In this document: piece after piece, positions 8,948-15,692 of the stretch
Layout: each line of letters opens with the position of its first letter
Position numbering within the stretch: position 1 is the first letter of the stretch
Assembly: GCA_023151315.1 (NCBI GenBank)
Contig: JAKLJE010000001.1
Span: 124,001-188,000 of the forward strand
Length of the DNA stretch: 64,000 bases
Direction of reading: 5' to 3'
From: Bacteroidia bacterium
GTDB taxonomy: Bacteria; Bacteroidota; Bacteroidia; Palsa-965
The notes under the pieces: generated by a model
What the model was told of the DNA's origin: nothing
The model's input: only the letters and a program-made list of their open reading frames with translations
Databases searched by the model: none
Translations under genes and position numbers: made by a program

Positions 8948-10063
8948 GTGAAAAAAGTCACCGTCTCCGTAATTAATGATCTTGTTACCGATCAGCGTGT
9001 ACACAAAGTTTGTGAGACGTTGACGGTGATGGGTTTTGATGTTACGCTGGTAGGACGTAAACAAGCGAAAAGTTTGCCTTTGGCTGAGCGTAAGTACCGG
9101 ACCAAACGCATGAAATTGCTGTTTGAAAAAGGAGTTCTGTTCTACACTTTTTTCCAACTGCGCTTGTTCTTATATCTGCTGTTTAACAAGCAGGATTTAC
9201 TCGTGTCTAATGACCTTGATACGCTGTGGCCGAACAGTATCATTTCGCGCTGGAAGAAAATTCCGCTGGTTTACGATTCGCATGAAATTTTCACTGAAGT
9301 TCCCGAACTCGTTTCACGACCTTCGAAGCAGAATATCTGGCGCAAACTTGAAGCGAGATTATTCCCGAAACTACGCTATGTCTTTACAGTGAACGACTCC
9401 ATCGCAACTTGGTTTGAAAAACGTTATGGAATTCGACCGCTTGTCGTCCGGAACATGCCGCGTTTTTCAAAACCGAATTTGGACACGTTGACACGAGAAC
9501 AACTCAATCTCCCGTCTCAGGGTAAAATTGTTTTACTGCAGGGCGCAGGAATCAATATCGATCGTGGCGCCGAAGAACTTGTAGATGCTATGAGTCTTCT
9601 TGAGAATGTAACACTTGTTATTGTAGGGAGCGGAGATGTAATACCATTGCTCAAGTTGCGCGTGCAGGAGAAACAGTTAGAATCCAGAGTCGTATTTACA
9701 GGCAAAGTGCCACACGAAAAATTACGCGCTTACACAGCTATCGCTGATCTAGGTGTAACGTTGGATAAGCCAACTAATATCAACTACAAGTTCAGTCTTC
9801 CGAATAAGATTTTCGATTACATACACGCAGGCGTTCCCGTACTTGCTTCGGAGTTGCCGGAAGTGGCAGCTATTGTTCGCAATTATCAAGTGGGTATTGT
9901 GATTTCTTCTGTGACACCTGAAGCTGTGGCGAACGGAATACGTGAAGCATTTGCATCGCCGGAGTATGAAACCTGGAAGGCTAACGCATTGAAGGCTGCA
10001 TCAACTTTGTGTTGGGAAACCGAAGAGAAAGTGTTGAAGGAAGTTTATTCGCAGTTTCTCTGA
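8948..10063 (+). CDS. Glycosyltransferase family 4-like protein
   Basis: A 371-residue GT-B fold glycosyltransferase with a GTG start (MKKVTVSVINDLVTDQRVHK). The N-terminal half has the acceptor domain with YDSHEIFTEVPEL. The C-terminal half has the nucleotide-sugar domain, with ILLQGAGINIDRGAEELVDAM-type beginning, the VIVGSGDVIPLL strand and the SLPNKIFDYIHAGVPVLASELPE donor-binding loop. It probably builds a cell-surface polysaccharide or glycoconjugate; the sugar is unknown. The gene ends TGATGA, the kind of stop-start overlap seen in coupled genes, but what follows is the opposite-strand MNIO cassette. The last 39 bp recur, 82% identical, just before the next glycosyltransferase at 13742. 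Confidence 0.9.
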   Translation: MKKVTVSVINDLVTDQRVHKVCETLTVMGFDVTLVGRKQAKSLPLAERKYRTKRMKLLFEKGVLFYTFFQLRLFLYLLFNKQDLLVSNDLDTLWPNSIISRWKKIPLVYDSHEIFTEVPELVSRPSKQNIWRKLEARLFPKLRYVFTVNDSIATWFEKRYGIRPLVVRNMPRFSKPNLDTLTREQLNLPSQGKIVLLQGAGINIDRGAEELVDAMSLLENVTLVIVGSGDVIPLLKLRVQEKQLESRVVFTGKVPHEKLRAYTAIADLGVTLDKPTNINYKFSLPNKIFDYIHAGVPVLASELPEVAAIVRNYQVGIVISSVTPEAVANGIREAFASPEYETWKANALKAASTLCWETEEKVLKEVYSQFL

Positions 10064-10066
10064 TGA
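10028..10066 (+). repeat. Imperfect 39-bp direct repeat, left copy (3' end of glycosyltransferase gene)
   Basis: This segment encodes KVLKEVYSQFL-stop followed by TGA. It is identical at 32 of 39 positions to 13707-13745, with most differences at third codon positions. The pair brackets the three-gene MNIO cassette. Confidence 0.6.
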
Positions 10067-10160
10067 GAATGACTTGGAGATGTAAATACTAATGGAGTTT
10101 TTTCGTCTTGTCCCTTATTCTTTAATCGCAGCGATCAAACTCAATCCATTCCGGATTTCA

Positions 10161-10958
10161 TCAATAGAGAAATTTCTCTTTCAACCATTTAGCTGAATAC
10201 GGTTGAACAGCTTCGTTAGAAATTTCAATTTCCGGATTCGCGGAAATTTGTTTCAGCAACAGGAACTCATCTTCACTTAGTTCGTAAATCTTGACGTTAT
10301 AATTCAATCGATTTACAGCAAGCCAAGTCATTTCAGGGTTGGGCAACGGAACATCTTCGCCTCTCCGGACCGAAAGCAAGTAGTGATGAACAGGAAAGGT
10401 GCTGTGCATTAATTTGAGTGAAGGAGAAATTCGCAAGGAATTACTTTTGACCTGACCGTCACCTGATTCGTCGAAATCAGGATTATCAGTGTTGGGCAAA
10501 CTCTCTGTTCCTTCTCCTCTGTACGACTCTTGAAATAGTCTTTCCAGTCTCACCAAATCAATAATAAAATTCGGCCAGGACTCTTCTGCATTTTCGCTCG
10601 GCACCGATTGCGCAAGGAACCCGGGAAAGTTAGCTGATAGATCATACAGAGAATAACTGCCTGAAGGATTTTGTTGCAGAAAGAACAATGCGAATTTCCT
10701 GAACAAATCTTCTCCCAGTGCCGCTTTCAATGCGGGATATTCTGCTTCCAACACGCCATATAAACGAAGAAAGTATGCGTTGTGATAAATCGCAAGTCGA
10801 TCTGCGGCGTTTAATTTATCTGAAGGTTGGATCACGTCAACAATGTTTCCTTTATCCATCGCTAAAGCGGTCCCCGCTTCTGCAGCGCCATGCGTCACTC
10901 CCGAAGGGTGAGTGATCGATTTATAAAACCACTTTTGGATATCGGATAGATTGTTCAC
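10161..10958 (-). CDS. DUF2063 / HvfC-BufC family partner protein
   Basis: A 265-residue soluble protein of the DUF2063 (HvfC/BufC N-terminal domain) family. In studied systems these proteins act as the substrate-binding partner of an MNIO (DUF692) peptide-modifying enzyme. The diagnostic N-terminal block is present: NAADRLAIYHNAYFLRLYG, then EYPALKAALGEDLFRKFA and FPGFLAQ. The C-terminal half (LMHSTFPVHHYLLSVRRGE, WLAVNRLNYNVKIYEL) fits the second domain. It starts with GTG at 10958, two nucleotides after the MNIO stop, so translation is probably coupled. It is the last gene of the cassette; I see no convincing terminator downstream. Confidence 0.85.
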   Translation of the reverse strand: MNNLSDIQKWFYKSITHPSGVTHGAAEAGTALAMDKGNIVDVIQPSDKLNAADRLAIYHNAYFLRLYGVLEAEYPALKAALGEDLFRKFALFFLQQNPSGSYSLYDLSANFPGFLAQSVPSENAEESWPNFIIDLVRLERLFQESYRGEGTESLPNTDNPDFDESGDGQVKSNSLRISPSLKLMHSTFPVHHYLLSVRRGEDVPLPNPEMTWLAVNRLNYNVKIYELSEDEFLLLKQISANPEIEISNEAVQPYSAKWLKEKFLY

Positions 10959-10960
10959 GA

Positions 10961-11911
10961 TTAAGCTAAAGTTATATTTTCTGTGTTCACAATATCCATT
11001 ACAACGGGATGAGGATGTGCGTTCGGATTTCCGAATTCTGATGCTGTTGGCACCTGCATTTTTTCAGCTGCTTTAGCTTTGTGCAGTTCCTCCAGCAAAT
11101 CATTGAAGTCGGGAATTTGCGAATCCCACTCCAAAAGAGTAGCCGCATGCGGGCAATATTGTTTTGCTTTTGAATAGAGTTTCCAGACTTCTGCGGTTAC
11201 CTGCTTATCGTGCGTGTCAATGATGTGAGTGCCGCAATGCGTATGACCGGCTATGTGCATTTGAACTACACGGTGGTGAGGAATATTATCGATATACTGA
11301 TATGCGTCGAAACCATGATTCACAGATGACACATATACATTATTTACATCGAGCAGAATCCCGCAATCAGCTTCTTCTGCAACGTGCGTGATGAAATCCC
11401 ATTCAGTGTATGTGTCGTCAACAAATGAAAGATAGGAGCTGGGATTTTCCAGAACTAATGGTCTTTCCAGAATTTCCTGAACCATCTTCACCCTTTGAAT
11501 CACATGTTTCAGTGATTCTTCATTGAGCGGCATTGGTAATAAATCGTGTGTGTTGTGACCCATAATTCCTGTCCAACACAAATGATCGGATACCCACAGT
11601 GCACGTGTTCTGGCTGCTAAGCTTTTAAGTTTGTTTAAATAGGTAACATTGATTTCATCTGTACTGCCAATGGAAAGCGACACCCCGTGCATGGCAATCG
11701 GATAACGTTCCGCAACCCAATCAAGAACATATGCTGCCCAACCACCAATATCAATGTAGTTCTCAGATATTATTTCAAACCAATCAACCTGCGGTTGGTT
11801 CTGCAGGATATATGGATAGTGAGGAGAACGCAGACCAAGACCCAATCCGGGGTTCGGAAAATCGAAGCGTTTTTTATCAGAAGATGGATTGTTCACAAGA
11901 CAAAAAAACAT
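10961..11911 (-). CDS. MNIO family (DUF692) multinuclear non-haem iron peptide-modifying oxygenase
   Basis: A 316-residue TIM-barrel enzyme of the DUF692/MNIO family (relatives: MbnB, TglH, ChrH, BufB/HvfB), which use two or three irons and oxygen to rework Cys or other residues in ribosomal peptides. Conserved iron-site blocks are intact: HGVSLSIGS (75-83), SDHLCW (108-113), LENPSSY (154-160), DVNNVYVSSVNHG (188-200), HIAGH (219-223) and DTHDKQV (232-238). It lies between its likely substrate gene (upstream) and its DUF2063 partner (2 nt downstream). The ATG at 11911 lies inside the 3' arm of a terminator-like hairpin; a GTG five codons later (11896) is an alternative start. The substrate is inferred from context only. 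Confidence 0.9.
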   Translation of the reverse strand: MFFCLVNNPSSDKKRFDFPNPGLGLGLRSPHYPYILQNQPQVDWFEIISENYIDIGGWAAYVLDWVAERYPIAMHGVSLSIGSTDEINVTYLNKLKSLAARTRALWVSDHLCWTGIMGHNTHDLLPMPLNEESLKHVIQRVKMVQEILERPLVLENPSSYLSFVDDTYTEWDFITHVAEEADCGILLDVNNVYVSSVNHGFDAYQYIDNIPHHRVVQMHIAGHTHCGTHIIDTHDKQVTAEVWKLYSKAKQYCPHAATLLEWDSQIPDFNDLLEELHKAKAAEKMQVPTASEFGNPNAHPHPVVMDIVNTENITLA

Positions 11912-11943
11912 CAGTGCATCTCATTGCTGAAAATGCACTGATG
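11902..11943 (-). terminator. Terminator-like hairpin overlapping the MNIO start codon (candidate attenuator)
   Basis: On the minus strand, a perfect 11-bp inverted repeat (CATCAGTGCAT / ATGCACTGATG, arms 11933-11943 and 11909-11919) is followed at once by seven T residues. It lies 19 nt after the ferritin-like gene's stop, and the MNIO ATG is the last three bases of the hairpin. This is the layout of a partial terminator between a highly expressed upstream gene and a lower-expressed downstream one. Confidence 0.75.
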
Positions 11944-11962
11944 AAAATAGTTATTTATTGAA

Positions 11963-13462
11963 TTAGCTGGCAGGACAAGATGTGTTGTCTTTCAAGGGTT
12001 GCTTGCCTGAATTAGTGGATTGAGCCAGGCGTGCTGCAGTCGGAGTTGCGCTCGGAGCACCGTATTTCATATTCAACGATTTCATTCTTTGCTCAAACAA
12101 ACTACGCGCTTCACACCAAACGTATTTACCGTCAAGCGCGCCTCCTTTATCTGAAAAAACTTGCCATACGGAAATCGGACTCGCGCAGCCACCTAAACCT
12201 TTACACGAATTCTCGCCAGGAGTAAATACATTTTGTGCTCCGTTAACAGTAGCCTGACCCGGGAAACCGCAGCCGCCCTGAGAGCGACAATCGTTTGAAC
12301 TTTGGCAGGTGTGATTAATTGTAGCACAATCTCCGTCTCCAGGCATAGTACCGGAGCCGTTTACGCCATGACCCGCACAGCTGTTTAATCCTTGGCAAAC
12401 GTGCAGTTCGAGAACGGGCTTTGTTGGAGCAGGAGCCGTTACAGTCCAAAGCGGAAGAAGATTCTTGCCCCACAAATTACTCAAACTGGTTCCAACAGTG
12501 TTCATACCCGGAGTATTCAGTGTGTCACCTGAAAGCGTGTAACTGTTGTTGATGCCTGCAAGTAACTGTCCGTATGCTGTACTTAAATTTTGCTGATCTG
12601 GATCGCTCGGATTACCTTGTGCTGGAGTAGGATTGAGGTAAGGAGCAATAGTGCTGATGTTTTTTTGAATCGCCAGGAATCTTTCATAGTGTGTGTACGC
12701 ATCTGCAGAAGTGTCGTTGCCTGCAGCCGGAACATATGTTGAAGGAATAAAGCCATCAACACCGGTGCCTTCACCTTGTTCGCAGATAGCAGCAATTGCA
12801 TTCAGTGCGGAATTGATATCAGTTACTTTCGCAACGCCGGGATAAACACCTTTGATCATTATTTTTTGATACTGATCATAGGACGCTTGATGTAAAGTCG
12901 GGAACAGCTCTTGCAAACCGCATGAGATGGCGTGATACAAGTCGCCGATTGAATTATAGGAAGCCTGAGGTGTTGTTGGTCCGTTAAACTTCGTAATAGG
13001 ATCAGATGGGTCAGCGGGGTAAGAATATTTAGGATCCGGTGTTTCAATTGCAACGAGCAGATCGATTACATCAGCCAGATTTCCTACTCCTTTGTAGTTC
13101 TTCACGATATTGGAAGGAAGGTTCAGGACTGAAGGCAATGTCGACATGTCCGCAGGCTTCACAGCAATTAACTTACCTACAGATTTAGCGACATTACAAA
13201 TCCACATCAAGTGGTACATTTCCTGAATTGCAACTGAAAATACCGTTTGATATACAGAAAACTGAGCACTGATCGGTTTCTTGTTTTGGTCTTCGCCATT
13301 AACCGTAACCTTAAGCGTTTGCATAGCTGAAGGTTTGATGGAGAATGCAGCGGTCAGATAGAGCGGAATTGTAAAAAACTCCACATCAATCGCCATTTGC
13401 AGGTGTTTGTAAAGCTCATTTTGCGTCCACGTCGGACTTGGTGGAGGACTTGTTTGTTGCAT
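11963..13462 (-). CDS. Ferritin-like (VioB/IDP-synthase type) protein with bufferin-like Cys-rich C-terminal tail
   Basis: A 499-residue protein with no signal peptide, starting at the ATG at 13462 (MQQTSPPPSP); the frame is open 20 codons further up. Residues about 14-290 look like the ferritin-like domain of iminophenylpyruvate dimer synthase/VioB proteins: LQMAIDVEFFTIPLYLTAAF (E28) and IQEMYHLM (E81, H84) give an E...ExxH pattern for a metal site. From residue 356 the protein turns Cys/Gly-rich, with nine cysteines in about 90 residues, including CQGLNSC, CQSSNDC, CRSQGGC and CKGLGGC, and a tenth near the end (NTSCPAS). This resembles BufA2-type metallophore precursors modified by MNIO enzymes. 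It is followed by an MNIO and its DUF2063 partner. Function and fusion are inferred from motif and context. A weak TATATTTA box sits at 13510-13517. Confidence 0.85.
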   Translation of the reverse strand: MQQTSPPPSPTWTQNELYKHLQMAIDVEFFTIPLYLTAAFSIKPSAMQTLKVTVNGEDQNKKPISAQFSVYQTVFSVAIQEMYHLMWICNVAKSVGKLIAVKPADMSTLPSVLNLPSNIVKNYKGVGNLADVIDLLVAIETPDPKYSYPADPSDPITKFNGPTTPQASYNSIGDLYHAISCGLQELFPTLHQASYDQYQKIMIKGVYPGVAKVTDINSALNAIAAICEQGEGTGVDGFIPSTYVPAAGNDTSADAYTHYERFLAIQKNISTIAPYLNPTPAQGNPSDPDQQNLSTAYGQLLAGINNSYTLSGDTLNTPGMNTVGTSLSNLWGKNLLPLWTVTAPAPTKPVLELHVCQGLNSCAGHGVNGSGTMPGDGDCATINHTCQSSNDCRSQGGCGFPGQATVNGAQNVFTPGENSCKGLGGCASPISVWQVFSDKGGALDGKYVWCEARSLFEQRMKSLNMKYGAPSATPTAARLAQSTNSGKQPLKDNTSCPAS

Positions 13463-13598
13463 AAGTAATGTGTTAGGTTGGTTATGTAACTGCAGTAATT
13501 TTTGATGTCTAAATATATACACAAAGAATTTAAAAAGATGTCAATTTAATATTTCATCAACGATAGATTAAGGTTAAAAAATAAACTACTATTCTTAA

Positions 13599-13742
13599 AT
13601 AGAATATGCAATTCGGATACAATCAGACAAGCTTATTCCTGCTTTCAGAAATACAGATGGGAAGACCGACTCTGCTGCGATCAAGTTGATTCAGGGAGCG
13701 AAATATAAAGTTCTGAAGGACGTATATTCGCAGTCTGTTTGA
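13599..13742 (+). pseudogene. Orphan 3' tail of a glycosyltransferase-like reading frame
   Basis: A 47-codon open stretch without a usable start ends with KVLKDVYSQSV and a TGA that overlaps the ATG of the next glycosyltransferase. Its last 13 codons are nearly the same as the end of the glycosyltransferase at 8948-10063 (KVLKEVYSQFL). Upstream of that the similarity fades (TDSAAIKLIQGAKY against KAASTLCWETEE). I read it as the remnant of a gene, probably a second glycosyltransferase or a copy of the first one's end, left where the MNIO cassette was inserted. A chance open frame cannot be excluded. Confidence 0.45.
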
Positions 13743-13745
13743 TGA
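13707..13745 (+). repeat. Imperfect 39-bp direct repeat, right copy
   Basis: This is the second copy of the segment at 10028-10066, in the same orientation, 32 of 39 bases identical, ending TGATGA. Here the TGATG forms a real stop-start overlap with the glycosyltransferase gene that begins at 13742. Confidence 0.6.
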
Positions 13746-14860
13746 ATCGGATCGATCTGCATATTGTTTCTTTTGACGTTCCCGCACCTCCCGATTACGG
13801 CGGAGTGATTGATGTGTATTACAAGTTGCGTGCGTTGCATCAGCTCGGAGTAAAGATTCATCTGCATTGTTTCCAGTATGGTCGTTCTGCGAGTGAAAAG
13901 CTGAATGAAGTTTGTGCCAAAGTGAGTTATTACCCTAGAAATACTTCACCTTTTGCCTTGTTATCTTCGCTTCCATTTATTGTTGCAACCAGAAAATCTT
14001 CAGCACTGCTTCAGGCTTTGGGTTCTGATAACGCACCTGTGCTTTTTGAAGGATTGCATTCCTGTGCATATCTGGCATCAGACGAATTGAAAGGTAAATT
14101 GAAGATTGTGCGCACGCATAACATCGAACATGATTATTACAGCGGACTTGCACGGGTTGAACGTACATTCTTCCGCAGAACTTATTTCGAAAGGGAAGCA
14201 GCCAAGCTGAAAAAGTTTGAAGCAGTATTAAAGAACGCTCAGCACATTCTGGCTATTTCACCTGCTGATGCCGAACAACTTTCAACGCGTTACAAAGGTG
14301 TGGAGCATGTTATGGCTTTCCATCCTAACGAATCTGTGAATGCTCCCGAAGGGTCAGGAGAGTTTGCATTGTATCACGGTAATCTTGAAGTAGGAGAGAA
14401 CAATCAGGCGGCATTGTTCCTTGTTAATGATGTATTCAGTAAACTGAATTATCGCTTGGTGATTGCGGGTAACAAACCTTCAGATGAGTTAAAATCAGCA
14501 GCTGCGCAATTCAGAAATGTGGAAATCAAAGCCGGTATTTCCACAGCGGAAATTGATCGTTTGATACACACGGCTCACATTAATGTGTTGCCTACTTTTC
14601 AAGCTACCGGAATTAAGCTGAAGTTGCTCGCAGCATTGTTCAACGGACGTCATTGTGTTGTGAATAGTCCTATGGTTGCAAATACAGGTGTGGAATCTGC
14701 ATGCATTATTGCAGATTCAGCAGAAGCAATGCGTTCAGCTATTGAACAAACAAGTGCAGTACCTTTTCAGTCAACGGATATCGAAAAGCGCAAAACTGTT
14801 CTCGGAGAAAGATTCTCTAATCAGAAGAATGCTGATAAAATCCTTAAGCTGTTACGTTGA
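13742..14860 (+). CDS. Glycosyltransferase family 4-like protein
   Basis: A 372-residue GT-B glycosyltransferase. The N-terminal domain has the typical glycine-rich acceptor loop in [18 protein letters not shown] and the [11 protein letters not shown] block. The C-terminal domain has [19 protein letters not shown] and the donor-site region [20 protein letters not shown]. It is likely to act in cell-surface glycan synthesis, in the same pathway as the gene at 8948. The ATG at 13742 overlaps the TGA of the orphan tail upstream, so it was probably once translationally coupled to a preceding gene. Its 3' end overlaps the convergent ATPase gene by 17 bp. Confidence 0.9.
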   Translation: MNRIDLHIVSFDVPAPPDYGGVIDVYYKLRALHQLGVKIHLHCFQYGRSASEKLNEVCAKVSYYPRNTSPFALLSSLPFIVATRKSSALLQALGSDNAPVLFEGLHSCAYLASDELKGKLKIVRTHNIEHDYYSGLARVERTFFRRTYFEREAAKLKKFEAVLKNAQHILAISPADAEQLSTRYKGVEHVMAFHPNESVNAPEGSGEFALYHGNLEVGENNQAALFLVNDVFSKLNYRLVIAGNKPSDELKSAAAQFRNVEIKAGISTAEIDRLIHTAHINVLPTFQATGIKLKLLAALFNGRHCVVNSPMVANTGVESACIIADSAEAMRSAIEQTSAVPFQSTDIEKRKTVLGERFSNQKNADKILKLLR

Positions 14861-15527
14861 TTTCCTGAACTTCTCCGTTTTCGCAACGTAATGTGCGCGC
14901 CGGAAATTTGCTTACCACAAGCATATCATGCGTGGCGATAATTACTGCCGTTCCTGTGGAGCTGATGTCGCGCAGCAATCGAATAATTCCTTCGGAAGTT
15001 TCAGGGTCCAGATTTCCTGTGGGCTCGTCTGCAAGAATAACTTCCGGATTGTTCAGCAAGGCTCGTGCAATGGAAACGCGCTGCTGTTCACCTCCCGATA
15101 ATTCATGCGGCATCTTGTGACCTTTTGTAGCAAGACCCACTTTATCCAGAACTTCCTGCGCACGATCTTCGATTTTCTTCTTATCGCTCCAGCCTGTAGC
15201 CTTCATCACGAAAGTCAGATTTTCGTTCACAGTTCTGTCGTAAAGCAACTGGAAATCCTGGAAGATGATCCCCGTTTTGCGACGCAGGTATGGAATCTCT
15301 TTTGTCTTGATTTTGGACAAATCAAATCCGGCAATCTTCGCTTCTCCCTGTTTGAAAGGAACATCGCAGTACAAAGTTTTAATCAACGAACTCTTTCCGC
15401 TGCCCGTTTTGCCAAGCAGAAAAATAAACTCGCCTTTGGCTACGGAAAATTTAACATTGTTCAGAACCATGTTGTGCTTCTGAAAAATCGAAACTTTATC
15501 CAGCGATATGATTGCTTCCTGTTCCAT
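14844..15527 (-). CDS. ftsE: ABC transporter ATP-binding protein, FtsE type
   Basis: A 227-residue ABC ATPase of the FtsE/LolD branch. In cell division FtsE pairs with the membrane protein FtsX to control peptidoglycan hydrolases at the septum. Walker A is GKTGSGKS (39-46), the signature is [14 protein letters not shown], Walker B is [12 protein letters not shown], and a switch histidine lies in IIATHD. The [24 protein letters not shown] stretch is FtsE-like. No ftsX is adjacent, so the assignment rests on the protein alone. I start at the ATG at 15527 (MEQEAIISL). It is divergent from the TPR protein gene. Confidence 0.85.
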   Translation of the reverse strand: MEQEAIISLDKVSIFQKHNMVLNNVKFSVAKGEFIFLLGKTGSGKSSLIKTLYCDVPFKQGEAKIAGFDLSKIKTKEIPYLRRKTGIIFQDFQLLYDRTVNENLTFVMKATGWSDKKKIEDRAQEVLDKVGLATKGHKMPHELSGGEQQRVSIARALLNNPEVILADEPTGNLDPETSEGIIRLLRDISSTGTAVIIATHDMLVVSKFPARTLRCENGEVQEINVTA

Positions 15528-15692
15528 GCTCTGCAAACCTACTCAGTTTTAAGTCGCATTCATCGCCAAAAGCCTGCTTACGACTGTATTTTCAGTGCAA
15601 TAATTTCAACACGTTCACGTTGATAAATACAAATACAGGTCCCGGAGCTATGAAAACACCCATACTACCTTTATTCGCTAAACTGTTAAGTA

